Shown: positions 8,211-16,826 of the stretch, piece by piece | How the letters are laid out: each line of letters begins with the position of its first letter | Numbering within the stretch: position 1 is the stretch's first letter | Source of the DNA: HXMU1420-13 sp024742815 | Lineage (GTDB): Bacteria; Bacteroidota; Rhodothermia; Balneolales; Balneolaceae | NCBI GenBank assembly: GCA_024742815.1 | Contig: JANSXX010000010.1 | Span: 77,509-141,508, forward strand | DNA length: 64,000 nucleotides | Direction: 5' to 3' | Notes under the pieces: model-generated | Told to the model about the DNA's origin: nothing | Database searches by the model: none | What the model saw: only the letters and a program-made list of their open reading frames with translations | Made by a program: the position numbers and the translations under genes

Positions 8211-8392
8211 CATTCCCGCGAAGCATGCAGTCCGAAGCTTTATGCAAAGGAGTGGCGGGAATCTAGGCTCTTTTAAAACTCAAGGGTTCCCCTCGTTTCC
8301 AAGCTCCTTCTTGAGAAACTTAGTCTGGAAGTTCTAGCTTCGCAGCTACTTCCAACCCGAACATCGGTCAGACGGGTAATCCGTCAGACCGA
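8211..8392. repeat. Structured intergenic repeat-like element with four hairpins
   Basis: There is no gene here. Four inverted repeats follow one another: ATTCCCGC / GCGGGAAT (8212-8219, 8255-8262), GTTTC / GAAAC (8295-8299, 8315-8319), TGGAAGT / ACTTCCA (8326-8332, 8348-8354), and a perfect 12-bp TCGGTCAGACGG / CCGTCAGACCGA with a 5-base loop (8364-8375, 8381-8392). It lies between the terminator at 8164 and the 3' end of ilvC. The ATTCCCGC outer arms and the CTCGTTTCCAAGCTCC segment (8292-8307) resemble REP-type dispersed repeats, but family membership cannot be tested from one copy. Confidence 0.55.
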
Positions 8393-8434
8393 GTTTGAAT
8401 TTATTTACTTCACAGGAATGATCGGATAGGAGAT

Positions 8435-9481
8435 TTACCCGTTTTCCGGTCTCAAAGTCCGAACCGTTTGTCCGGCTTGCCACATTTCAGATTCCCGTAA
8501 TTCTTCGAGTTCTTTTTCTAGTTTTTCGCGGTAATCATCCTGCGAATTCGAATCGATAGAACGCTGCGCTTCGTTTCCGGCAGCTACTTCGCTATACAAT
8601 TCTTGGAACACGGGCTTACTTGCATCCCGGAACTTCTTCCACCAATCCAATGCACCACGCTGAGCGGTAGTGGAGCAGTTGGCGTACATCCAATCCATTC
8701 CATTCTCTGCAACTAATGGCATCAACGATTGAGTGAGTTCTTCCACCGTTTCATTAAAAGCTTCCGAAGGGGTGTGACCATTCGCACGCAATACTTCATA
8801 CTGAGCAGCAAATATTCCTTGAATGGCACCCATCAACGTACCACGCTCGCCGGTTAAATCAGAATATACTTCACGTTTAAAATCGGTTTCGAACAGATAT
8901 CCGGATCCTACTCCAATACCGAGTGCAACCACACGATCTAACGCATTTCCTGTAGCATCCTGGGAAATGGCGAAGCTGGAGTTTAATCCACGACCTTCTA
9001 AAAACATGCGTCGAAGGGAAGTTCCTGAACCTTTTGGAGCAACAAGAATCACATCTACATCTTCTGGTGGTATAATTCCGGTTCGTTCTTTGTAGGTGAT
9101 GCCAAAGCCATGAGAAAAATACAGCGCTTTTCCGGCAGTAAGGTGCTTTTTTACCGTTGGCCAAAGCGTGATCTGACCTGCATCAGAAAGCAAATATTGA
9201 ATTATGGTTCCACGCTCACACGCCTCTTCAATTTCGAACAGAGTTTCGCCGGGAACCCAGCCATCAGCAATTGCTTTATCCCAGGTTTTAGATTCTTTTC
9301 GCTGTCCTACGATTACATTAAACCCATTATCGCGAAGATTTAATGCTTGTCCGGGACCCTGAACTCCATAACCAATCACTGCGATGGTTTCCTCAGCCAG
9401 AGTTTTTTGTGCACGTTTAAGTGGAAATTCTTCACGGGTTACTACTACTTCTTCGACCCCGCCAAAGTTTAAAATTGCCAT
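8435..9481 (-). CDS. ilvC: Ketol-acid reductoisomerase
   Basis: Converts acetolactate or acetohydroxybutyrate to the dihydroxy acid in valine, leucine and isoleucine synthesis. It has 348 residues, the short (class I) length. The N-terminal Rossmann part shows AVIGYGVQGPGQALNLRDNG (about residues 35-54). The knotted C-terminal part shows SDLTGERGTLMGAIQGIFAAQ with Mg ligands, and the second acidic pair lies around FNETVEELTQSLMPLV. The SD-x-x-GERG wording is closer to plant-type enzymes than to the usual DLFGEQ of short bacterial ones, a variant known in Bacteroidota. Last gene of ilvDBNC. Confidence 0.95.
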   Translation of the reverse strand: MAILNFGGVEEVVVTREEFPLKRAQKTLAEETIAVIGYGVQGPGQALNLRDNGFNVIVGQRKESKTWDKAIADGWVPGETLFEIEEACERGTIIQYLLSDAGQITLWPTVKKHLTAGKALYFSHGFGITYKERTGIIPPEDVDVILVAPKGSGTSLRRMFLEGRGLNSSFAISQDATGNALDRVVALGIGVGSGYLFETDFKREVYSDLTGERGTLMGAIQGIFAAQYEVLRANGHTPSEAFNETVEELTQSLMPLVAENGMDWMYANCSTTAQRGALDWWKKFRDASKPVFQELYSEVAAGNEAQRSIDSNSQDDYREKLEKELEELRESEMWQAGQTVRTLRPENG

Positions 9482-9563
9482 ATTAGATAGTTGTTTTGAT
9501 TATTTATATGAATAAAAAGTGTTTGAACCCTTTCACACAATTAGTGTGTCTTTTTGGGTGATT

Positions 9564-10103
9564 TTATGTGTTCGTTTCGGCCTGTAACAATTCGCGAACT
9601 TCTGCGCCGATTCCATGCTCAGCTCTGCTTACAGCCACTCTGCCTGAGAGTACAAATTCTTTAATTCCAAATGGTTTAAGTTCGTCGAAGAGGGCGAAAG
9701 CTTCACGTCTGTATCCTGCTTTTTCAATCACCACAAAATTCTTTTCAATAGTTAAAAAACGAGCGGAATGTTCTCTGACGATCCGCTCAACTTCTAAACC
9801 ATTTGTAAGTGATTCGGTGGCCAGTTTATATAATGCCAGTTCCTGCTGAACCACTTCCTCTTTTTTGAAATAAGCGGCTTTATGAACTTCCACGAGCTTT
9901 TCAATTTGTTTAACAACTTTACCCACCAATTCTTCGGTTTCAGTAACTGCAATTGTAAACCGGTAGATATTTTCCATCTCACTTTCAGAAGCGGTAATAC
10001 TTTCGATATTGATTTTTCGCTTAGTGAAAATGATGGTAATTCGATGAAGTAATCCAACCGTATTTTCGGTATAAGCGGTAATAGTGAATTCTCTTTTTTC
10101 CAT
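9564..10103 (-). CDS. ilvN: Acetolactate synthase small (regulatory) subunit
   Basis: A 179-residue regulatory partner of IlvB. The N-terminal ACT domain is FTITAYTENTVGLLHRITII...INIESITASESE (about residues 5-75), where valine would bind. The C-terminal domain (about 80-165) includes RIVREHSARFLTIEKNFVVIEKAG. It gives feedback sensitivity to the complex. It lies between ilvB (120-base gap) and ilvC (82-base gap). Confidence 0.93.
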   Translation of the reverse strand: MEKREFTITAYTENTVGLLHRITIIFTKRKINIESITASESEMENIYRFTIAVTETEELVGKVVKQIEKLVEVHKAAYFKKEEVVQQELALYKLATESLTNGLEVERIVREHSARFLTIEKNFVVIEKAGYRREAFALFDELKPFGIKEFVLSGRVAVSRAEHGIGAEVRELLQAETNT

Positions 10104-10223
10104 AATTAATAGAGCTTTAGAAGCTGTGGATAAAATTCGAAAGTCCGTTCTAAGTGAACGTTGGAGTTTAGGAATATATACTCTCTACAGAGAGCGCTCG
10201 GTTGACTACTCAATTCCATATTG

Positions 10224-11963
10224 TCACTCCAATCTGATTTCTGCCACGCCGCTTCCGCTGGGGACCATTGGAAATACGTTGTTTTCTTTTCCGACCATTA
10301 CTTCCAAAAAGTAAGCTCCATCGTGATTGATGAATTCGGTTATTGCTTCGTCCAATTTATCCCGTTCGGTAACTTTGTTAGTGGGTATGTAATAACCTTT
10401 TGCAATAGTTTGGAAATCCGGGTTGATCATTTCAGTTGCGCTGTATCTCTTATCAAAAAAGAGTTGCTGCCATTGCCGTACCATGCCTAAAAACTCGTTA
10501 TTTAATAAGAGAACTTTCACTTTTGCTCTGGTCTGGTAAATCGTGGCAAATTCCTGAATAGTCATTTGAAGTCCGCCATCACCAATTACGGTAACCACGG
10601 TTCGATCAGGCGCTCCAAGTGCTGCTCCCAATCCTGCGGGTAAGCCGAAACCCATCGTACCTAATCCGCCACTGGTAATATTACTTTTCGATTGGTTGAA
10701 TTTAGTGTATCGGCAGGCAACCATCTGGTGTTGGCCTACATCGGTAACTAAAATCGCATCGCCATTGGTTTTTTCATTGATGATGCGAATCACTTCGCCC
10801 ATCGACAATAAATCGGTGGTAGGATGCAATTCGTCCTGAATCACTTTTTCCTGTTCCATCGCATCGCAATCTCTGAATCGCTGCAGCCATTTATCATGCG
10901 ATTTTGGTTCAACAAGCTTAGTAAGCTCTGTTAGCGACTCCTTACAATCTCCCAAAACCGCCACATCGGTTTTCACATTTTTGTCGATTTCAGCGGGATC
11001 AATTTCTAGATGAATCACTTTGGCCTGCTTGGCGTATTTGTCCAGATTTCCGGTTACGCGATCATCAAATCGCATCCCGATGGCAATCAAAACATCGCAT
11101 TCGTTGGTAAGTAGATTAGGCCCATAATTACCATGCATGCCCAACATTCCAACATTCAGTGGATGATCGGTTTCCAAAGCGGAAAGCCCCATAATGGTCC
11201 ATGCCGAAGGGATTCCGGTCTTTTCGATGAAGGTTTTAAATTCTTTCTCGGCATTTCCTAAAATCACGCCTTGTCCGAATAGGATGTAAGGCCGTTCCGC
11301 TTTATTAATCAGATCAGCGGCTTCTTGTACTTTGGTTTGATCCAATTCCGGTACTGGAACATAACTTCGAAGTCCGGTACATTTTTCGTAATTGAAATCG
11401 AATTCCTGGAACTGTGCATCTTTGGTGATATCGACCAACACCGGGCCCGGTCGCCCTGATTTTGCGATATAAAATGCCTTAGCTAACGCTTCGGGAATTT
11501 CTTCGGCTCGTGTAACTTGTGTATTCCATTTGGTAACCGGCATAGAAATTCCAATTACATCGGTTTCCTGAAAAGCATCCGATCCTAATAAAGCTGAAGG
11601 AACCTGACCGGTGATGCAAACCATAGGAGTGGAGTCGATTTGGGCATCTGCTAAACCGGTGATTAAGTTGGTTGCACCCGGACCGGAAGTTGCCAGACAA
11701 ACACCAACTTTACCCGAAGCTCGCGCGTAGCCCTGAGCGGCGTGAGTTGCACCTTGTTCATGGCGGGCTAGTACGTGATGAATTTTATCCTGATAATCGT
11801 ACAAAGAATCGTACACCGGCATAATCGCACCGCCGGGATATCCAAATACAAGATCCACGCCTTCTTGCAGCAAAATCCGGACAACAGCATCTGCACCGGT
11901 AACTCTTTCGGTGGTTTTCGTTGATTTTGTTTCCATATTTGAAGGGGCCTCTATGGTATTCAT
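10224..11963 (-). CDS. ilvB: Acetolactate synthase large (catalytic) subunit
   Basis: ThDP and FAD enzyme forming acetolactate or acetohydroxybutyrate. It has 579 residues. The N-terminal pyrimidine domain has VFGYPGGAIMPVYDSLYD and the catalytic Glu in ARHEQGATHAAQGYARASG (about residues 68-86). The central FAD domain has GMLGMHGNYGPNLLTNECD. The C-terminal ThDP motif is VIGDGGLQMTIQEFATIY...LLLNNEFLGMVRQWQ (GDG-x-NN). The start is ATG 11963, 18 bases behind the ilvD stop. Confidence 0.96.
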   Translation of the reverse strand: MNTIEAPSNMETKSTKTTERVTGADAVVRILLQEGVDLVFGYPGGAIMPVYDSLYDYQDKIHHVLARHEQGATHAAQGYARASGKVGVCLATSGPGATNLITGLADAQIDSTPMVCITGQVPSALLGSDAFQETDVIGISMPVTKWNTQVTRAEEIPEALAKAFYIAKSGRPGPVLVDITKDAQFQEFDFNYEKCTGLRSYVPVPELDQTKVQEAADLINKAERPYILFGQGVILGNAEKEFKTFIEKTGIPSAWTIMGLSALETDHPLNVGMLGMHGNYGPNLLTNECDVLIAIGMRFDDRVTGNLDKYAKQAKVIHLEIDPAEIDKNVKTDVAVLGDCKESLTELTKLVEPKSHDKWLQRFRDCDAMEQEKVIQDELHPTTDLLSMGEVIRIINEKTNGDAILVTDVGQHQMVACRYTKFNQSKSNITSGGLGTMGFGLPAGLGAALGAPDRTVVTVIGDGGLQMTIQEFATIYQTRAKVKVLLLNNEFLGMVRQWQQLFFDKRYSATEMINPDFQTIAKGYYIPTNKVTERDKLDEAITEFINHDGAYFLEVMVGKENNVFPMVPSGSGVAEIRLE

Positions 11964-11981
11964 AATTGTGTGCCGTTTGGA

Positions 11982-13661
11982 TTAAAACTCGTCGGTAACG
12001 CAGCCTTCAGATGCTGAGCTAACGGTTTTGGCATATTTGTACAAGGTTCCACTTTTTGCTTTAAGCGGTGGTTCTTGCCATTGTTTTCTTCTGGATGCGA
12101 GTTCTGCATCATTAATTTCAATTTCAATTTCATTGGATTCTGCATCAATACGAATGGGGTCACCGTTTTGCACTAAGGCGATGTTGCCACCAACCTGAGC
12201 TTCCGGAGTTACATGCCCAACAACGAAGCCGTGCGATCCACCCGAGAATCTTCCGTCGGTAATCAATGCAACTTCCTTGCCAAGTCCTGCGCCCATGATG
12301 GCGGAGGTTGGTTTTAGCATTTCAGGCATTCCCGGACCGCCTTTAGGCCCCACATAACGGATAATTATTACCTCGCCTTTACGAACTTTTCCGCTTCGGA
12401 TGCCCTCATTCGCTTCTTCTTCGCTGTTAAAAACCCGGGCAGGACCGCTAAATCGAACTCCTTCTTTTCCGGTGATTTTGGCAACGGCGCCTTCACTTGC
12501 AAGGTTTCCATATAAAATCTGGATATGGCCGTTTTCTTTGATCGGTTGATCCACAGGTCGGATCACATCCTGATCGATTTGTAATCTATCCACTTCGGCT
12601 AAATTCTCAGCAATTGTTTTTCCGGTAACGGTGAGGCAATCGCCATGCAACATGTTGTTTTCAAGCATGAATTTCATTACTGCCGGAATGCCGCCTACTT
12701 TGTGTAAATCTTCCATCACATAACGTCCACTTGGCTTCAAATCACCTAAAAAAGGAGTTTCGTCACTGATTTTCTGAAAATCTTTAAGAGTGAATTCTAT
12801 GCCAGCTGTTTTTGCAATAGCCAGTAAATGAAGCACGGCGTTGGTAGATCCACCAAGAACGGTGATTAATCGAAAAGCATTTTCCAGCGACTTTTTGGTG
12901 AGAATGTCTTTCGGTTTTAAATCTTTTTTGAGCAACTCAATTAAGTGTGTTCCAACTGCTTCACATTCGAGCACTTTTTCGGCAGCGTTTGCAGGATTGG
13001 ACGCATTGTAAGGGAGTGCCATCCCCATTGCTTCAATTGCCGATGCCATGGTATTTGCGGTGTACATTCCACCACAAGCTCCAGGTCCGGGGCAGGCATT
13101 CATCACAATATCTTTGAATTCCTGATCATCAATAGAGCCCGAAACTTTTTGTCCCCAAGCTTCAAATGCCGAAACAACATCTAGTTTTTGTCCATTATGA
13201 TAGCCCGGCGCAATGGTTCCACCATACACTAGAATTGCTGGTCGGTTAACACGCAGCATGGCCATTAAAGCGCCCGGCATATTTTTATCGCATCCAACAA
13301 TGGCAACCATGGCATCATAGCTCATTCCTTCAACCACTGATTCCATCGAATCTGCGATGATATCACGTGAAGGGAGAGAATACCGCATTCCGGGTGTTCC
13401 CATCGAAATGCCGTCGCTAATTCCAATGGTATTAAAGATCAAACCGGTTTGTTGATTGGTGTTAACACCACGTTTTACATGTACTGCTAAATCATTAAGG
13501 TGCATGTTGCACGGATTACCTTCGTAGCCTGTGCTTGCGATACCAACGAGTGGTTTATTCAGGTCTTCATCATTTAAACCGAGTGCATGAAGCATTGCCT
13601 GTGCAGCCGGTTGTGAACCGTCTTGAGTTATCTGTTTACTGTATTTATTTAATTCCGCCAT
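11982..13661 (-). CDS. ilvD: Dihydroxy-acid dehydratase
   Basis: Fe-S dehydratase making 2-oxo acids in branched-chain amino acid synthesis. From ATG 13661 it has 559 residues and begins MAELNKYSKQITQDG. Cluster ligands are in VGCDKNMPGALMA and NACPGPGACGGMYTANTMA, and the C-terminal signature is DGRFSGGSHGFVVGHVTPEA. A longer in-frame reading from 13709 would start inside the attenuator terminator (its first residues are the translation of that hairpin), so I reject it. First structural gene of ilvDBNC, with transcription entering through the attenuator at 13677-13805. Confidence 0.95.
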   Translation of the reverse strand: MAELNKYSKQITQDGSQPAAQAMLHALGLNDEDLNKPLVGIASTGYEGNPCNMHLNDLAVHVKRGVNTNQQTGLIFNTIGISDGISMGTPGMRYSLPSRDIIADSMESVVEGMSYDAMVAIVGCDKNMPGALMAMLRVNRPAILVYGGTIAPGYHNGQKLDVVSAFEAWGQKVSGSIDDQEFKDIVMNACPGPGACGGMYTANTMASAIEAMGMALPYNASNPANAAEKVLECEAVGTHLIELLKKDLKPKDILTKKSLENAFRLITVLGGSTNAVLHLLAIAKTAGIEFTLKDFQKISDETPFLGDLKPSGRYVMEDLHKVGGIPAVMKFMLENNMLHGDCLTVTGKTIAENLAEVDRLQIDQDVIRPVDQPIKENGHIQILYGNLASEGAVAKITGKEGVRFSGPARVFNSEEEANEGIRSGKVRKGEVIIIRYVGPKGGPGMPEMLKPTSAIMGAGLGKEVALITDGRFSGGSHGFVVGHVTPEAQVGGNIALVQNGDPIRIDAESNEIEIEINDAELASRRKQWQEPPLKAKSGTLYKYAKTVSSASEGCVTDEF

Positions 13662-13676
13662 AGATGATGCATGTTC

Positions 13677-13706
13677 AAAAAAAAAGCCTTCCGTTCCGGG
13701 AAGGCT
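13677..13706 (-). terminator. Attenuator terminator of the ilv operon
   Basis: On the minus strand: AGCCTTCC (13706-13699), loop CGGAAC, GGAAGGCT (13692-13685), then nine consecutive T (13685-13677). It stands 16 bases before the ilvD ATG, a position where a terminator makes sense only if it is regulated. Confidence 0.9.
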
Positions 13707-13791
13707 CATTTTGTAGTAATCGTAACATTAACAAATAGCATTCCCGGATCGGTTTATGTAACCAATAACGTTAATAATGACCACAGGAATG
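13695..13791 (-). promoter_or_regulatory. ilv attenuator: alternative pairings 1:2 and 2:3
   Basis: Minus-strand segments. Region 1 CATTCCTG (13791-13784, within leader codons 5-8) can pair with region 2 CGGGAATG (13746-13739): eight pairs, one of them G-U. Region 2 as TCCGGGAA (13748-13741) is perfectly complementary to region 3 TTCCCGGA (13702-13695), which is also the 5' arm of the terminator. A ribosome stalled on the Val/Ile codons would cover region 1, leave region 2 free for 2:3 pairing and prevent termination. This is the classical three-state scheme, read directly from the bases. Confidence 0.85.
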
Positions 13792-13805
13792 ACAGAGTTC
13801 TTCAT
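13728..13805 (-). CDS. ilv operon leader peptide (Ile/Val-rich)
   Basis: A 25-codon ORF too short for ordinary gene calling. It begins MKNS, continues VIPVVIINVI at residues 5-14, and ends NAIC followed by TAA. Ten of the 25 residues are Ile (6) or Val (4); there is no Leu. The codons are mainly ATT, GTC and GTT. Its stop lies 21 bases before the terminator stem, and its codons overlap pairing regions 1 and 2. As in E. coli ilvGMEDA and related leaders, scarcity of charged tRNA-Ile or tRNA-Val should stall translation and switch the operon on. Codon content, spacing and alternative structures all agree. Confidence 0.85.
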   Translation of the reverse strand: MKNSVIPVVIINVIGYINRSGNAIC

Positions 13806-13828
13806 GAGTGAGTTTTTTTATCTGAGAG

Positions 13829-13860
13829 CAAAGAAATAGCTATTCGTTGGGAATCGCAAA
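13829..13860 (-). promoter_or_regulatory. Probable promoter of the ilv leader
   Basis: Minus-strand TTTG (13860-13857), a 20-base spacer, then TTTCTTTG (13836-13829), near the Bacteroidota TTTG / TAnnTTTG pattern. Transcription would start about 15-20 bases before the leader ATG at 13805. Confidence 0.45.
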
Positions 13861-13916
13861 GTAAAAAGAGAATAAATCTGAATAAAAATGGGATGCCCAA
13901 CCTTTTACTTAGATCA

Positions 13917-15455
13917 TTATCTTCGATGAAAACGCTGTTTAATGATATCCTGAATGGGTTTTCCATCAATTTTAGATTCCAGCCATCCTATGATGTCCAA
14001 GTACAAAAATGCCCGGCGCTGATAGGGTTGATCCTGAATTTGTTGCAGACGATCTCGTAGTTTAATGAATTCTTTTTTTAGATAATCGGGACGAACAGAG
14101 CTTAGATTTCGTAGGAATTTGAGAATTTCTTCCTGAACCGAGTTCAGATCATTCATTTTACGAATGAAGCGGTAGGTACTTCGAACCTGATACTCTACCA
14201 AGATCTGATTCCCAAGTTCAAAGTGAGCAATCAGGCTTAATATTCGGGCAAAACAATGGATGTCTTCACGAAGTCTGGGATCAGGATAGTTGATTATTTT
14301 ATTGAGATAGGTGATGCAGGTTTTGAATTTGCCGGCTCCAAAAAACAAACAGGCGATTTTGTAATAAAAAACGAGTACCCGATGTGAATCTATTTTGTGC
14401 TGATACTTTTCAATCTGTTTCTCCAGTTGTGTGACGATAGATAAACCATCAACGAACTGCCCATTCATGAAATAGCTGTTGATCTTACTCGTGTAGTAAT
14501 ATTGGAATCCTAAGGTTTCAAGATTTTCATTAGAACGCACCGGTGGATTTTGAACAAATTCCTCCAGTTGATGCATTACTTCGTCATGTTTTTGCGGATG
14601 TCCTAAAATGAACAAAGCTTCGAGTAAAACATGCATGCCTTTTAAGTACCAGATCGGCTCCAGTTCCAACATCTCCCGATTAGTGTGAAACAGCTCTACC
14701 CATTTTTGGGCGTATCGGTACTGCATCAAAAAATCCTGTACGATTAAACTGTACCAGGCATGCGATACATTGTAGTAGAGCTCATCGAAAAAGTCGGTAT
14801 CATTTAGATCGATTTGTTTAAGGGCATTCTCGAAGAACTTCTTAGTGATGTCATAATCGCGCTCATTTCGAACATGTCCTGCTTTTATGTAAATCCCGTA
14901 TAATCGCAACGAAAGATTTGATAGTGCATGATACCTCTCCACCGATTTTACCGATTCTTCGGTTTGTTCGATCAGCTCGTCGGCCCGATTTCGCAAACTT
15001 CGAGTGATATACTGCGATTCGATAAGCTTTTCGAATCCCAAAATTTCAGTAGTTAAAGTAATTCGATGGTTATGAGCTGATAACTGCTTGGCTTTATCCA
15101 GAATTTTAAGGCTCTGTTTGTACAATCCTTTATCGTACAGAATTCTCGCATAATCGATCTGCTCGCGTAATTGAATATCGATATTATGGTTGGTGTAATT
15201 GAGCCGAAGACTCGTAAGAATCTGTTTGTAGAGATGTGCTTTAAGATTCGAAAACTGTGCTTTTTTTAAATCATTGATCTTAGAACAGATTACATCTTCG
15301 TCGTACTCTTTCGCTTTATCAATGGCATCAAACAACTGAATAAATTTCGCATCCGAAGAGCTTGTGCGAGTGGCATAAATCTTAAATGACCGTTTTTCAG
15401 CCTTAGTAAGCGATTTTATTAACTGATAAAGATGGTCGTTTGGTTGGTTGGGCAT
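13917..15455 (-). CDS. Conserved helical (TPR-like) protein of unknown function
   Basis: A 512-residue soluble, nearly all-helical protein with no signal peptide. It opens HLYQLIKSLTKAEKRSFKIY and continues with paired amphipathic helices such as ARILYDKGLYKQSLKILDKA, which look like degenerate tetratricopeptide repeats (about residues 100-400). The C-terminal part has KLRDRLQQIQ and RRAFLYLDIIGWLESKIDG. Similar proteins occur in Bacteroidota as uncharacterised proteins. It is divergent from leuA and lies upstream of the ilv promoter, so it is isolated between two branched-chain operons; a regulatory link is possible but unsupported. Confidence 0.75.
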   Translation of the reverse strand: MPNQPNDHLYQLIKSLTKAEKRSFKIYATRTSSSDAKFIQLFDAIDKAKEYDEDVICSKINDLKKAQFSNLKAHLYKQILTSLRLNYTNHNIDIQLREQIDYARILYDKGLYKQSLKILDKAKQLSAHNHRITLTTEILGFEKLIESQYITRSLRNRADELIEQTEESVKSVERYHALSNLSLRLYGIYIKAGHVRNERDYDITKKFFENALKQIDLNDTDFFDELYYNVSHAWYSLIVQDFLMQYRYAQKWVELFHTNREMLELEPIWYLKGMHVLLEALFILGHPQKHDEVMHQLEEFVQNPPVRSNENLETLGFQYYYTSKINSYFMNGQFVDGLSIVTQLEKQIEKYQHKIDSHRVLVFYYKIACLFFGAGKFKTCITYLNKIINYPDPRLREDIHCFARILSLIAHFELGNQILVEYQVRSTYRFIRKMNDLNSVQEEILKFLRNLSSVRPDYLKKEFIKLRDRLQQIQDQPYQRRAFLYLDIIGWLESKIDGKPIQDIIKQRFHRR

Positions 15456-15535
15456 TGTAATTAATTAGATATAAAAATATCTATATCCAAAATAAAATGA
15501 GTGAGTTAACAATGGTGTCCTGCATCATATACCAA

Positions 15536-15563
15536 TTTGGGTGTTGTAATATAATTAGATTGC
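15536..15563 (+). promoter_or_regulatory. Possible leu operon promoter
   Basis: TTTG (15536-15539), 16 bases, then TAGATTGC (15556-15563), a partial match to TTTG / TAnnTTTG. The rest of the 204-base gap before leuA shows no terminator hairpin or convincing leader peptide, so no attenuator like that of ilv is visible. Confidence 0.25.
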
Positions 15564-15659
15564 GGTTTCGGATAATTTAAGAGCGATTCTAATTTCTGCG
15601 ACAATCACTTACACCTCAAACGGTAAGTAGAAGTCTAAAAATCAGCAATCAACAGACAA

Positions 15660-16823
15660 ATGCCAAACAAACGCATTCAAATATTCGACACCACACTACG
15701 CGACGGAGAACAAGTCCCGGGCTGTCAGCTCAATACGGACGAAAAGATCGAAGTAGCACTGGCGCTGGAAGCGTTGGGTGTAGATGTAATGGAAGTTGGA
15801 TTTCCGATTTCAAGTCCGGGCGATTTCCATTCTGTTCATAAAATTGCTCAAATAATTAAAAATACTACCGTTTGTGCTCTTTCGCGTGCTGTACCGAAAG
15901 ACATCGAAGTAGCAGCTCAAGCATTAAAAGGAGCTGCACGACCACGCATTCATACCGGAATTGGAACCTCTGATAGCCATATCTACGATAAACTTAAAAG
16001 TACCCGCGAAAAAGTAATTGAACGGGGCGTTGCTGCTGTAAAATTGGCTAAAAGTTTTGTAGAAGATGTAGAGTTTTATGCGGAGGATGCCGGAAGAACC
16101 AACAATGAGTTTCTTGCGAAAGTAATTGAAGCTGCTATTGCTGCCGGCGCAACCGTCGTAAATATCCCGGATACTACCGGTTACTGCTTACCATGGCAAT
16201 ACGGTGAAAAGATCAAATTCCTAAAAGAGAATGTGAAGGGTATCGACAAAGCCATCATATCTACTCACTGCCACAACGATTTAGGATTGGCCACGGCTAA
16301 TTCGATTGCCGGGGTTGTGAACGGGGCTGGTCAAATAGAGTGTACCATAAATGGTATAGGAGAACGTGCCGGAAATGCATCGTTAGAAGAAGTTGTGATG
16401 ATTATGCGTCAGCATCAGGATTTGAATCACGATACCGGTATTAATACACGGTGTTTAAAAGCAACGAGTGAATTGGTAGCAACAAAAATGCGTATGCCGG
16501 TTCAACCCAACAAAGCCATCGTTGGCTCTAATGCTTTTGCACATTCATCCGGAATTCATCAGGATGGAGTCATCAAAAAAAGAGAGACTTACGAAATCAT
16601 AGATCCGAATGAAGTTGGGGTAAATGAATCTTCTATCGTTTTAACCGCCCGAAGTGGCCGTGCAGCATTGAATTACCGAGCAAAAAAACTAGGGTTTAAT
16701 GTCACCCGAGAAGACATGGAAGGATATTATCAGGAATTTCTAAACATCGCCGACGAGAAAAAAGTAGTGCAGGATGAAGATCTGATTTCACTATTTTCAA
16801 AAACAGAGGTAAAGTCGGCTTAA
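15660..16823 (+). CDS. leuA: 2-isopropylmalate synthase, short form without the regulatory domain
   Basis: Condenses acetyl-CoA with 2-oxoisovalerate in the first step to leucine. It has 387 residues. The TIM-barrel motifs DTTLRDGEQVPG (residues 10-21) and STHCHNDLGLATANSIAG (metal-binding His-x-His) are intact, as are the linker subdomains (NAFAHSSGIHQDGVIKK, LTARSGRAALNYRAKKLG). The protein stops where full-length enzymes (500 or more residues) continue into the C-terminal allosteric domain that binds leucine, so it may not be feedback-inhibited in the usual way. Such short forms are known in Bacteroidota. A domain of that missing type is found on threonine synthase at 59093. First gene of leuACDB. 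Confidence 0.94.
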   Translation: MPNKRIQIFDTTLRDGEQVPGCQLNTDEKIEVALALEALGVDVMEVGFPISSPGDFHSVHKIAQIIKNTTVCALSRAVPKDIEVAAQALKGAARPRIHTGIGTSDSHIYDKLKSTREKVIERGVAAVKLAKSFVEDVEFYAEDAGRTNNEFLAKVIEAAIAAGATVVNIPDTTGYCLPWQYGEKIKFLKENVKGIDKAIISTHCHNDLGLATANSIAGVVNGAGQIECTINGIGERAGNASLEEVVMIMRQHQDLNHDTGINTRCLKATSELVATKMRMPVQPNKAIVGSNAFAHSSGIHQDGVIKKRETYEIIDPNEVGVNESSIVLTARSGRAALNYRAKKLGFNVTREDMEGYYQEFLNIADEKKVVQDEDLISLFSKTEVKSA

Positions 16824-16826
16824 TTT

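Noticed and set aside
10104..10223. Regulatory hairpin between ilvB and ilvN
   Set aside because: Only short dyads (CTCTC/GAGAG, GTTC/GAAC) without a T run; too weak to call.
13662..13709. N-terminal extension of ilvD (MSLPGTEGFFF...)
   Set aside because: These codons are the translation of the attenuator terminator and its T run; the normal family start is ATG 13661.
15498..15590. Short ORF before leuA with several Ile and Leu codons, possible leu leader peptide
   Set aside because: No terminator or alternative hairpins follow it, and the likely promoter lies inside the ORF.
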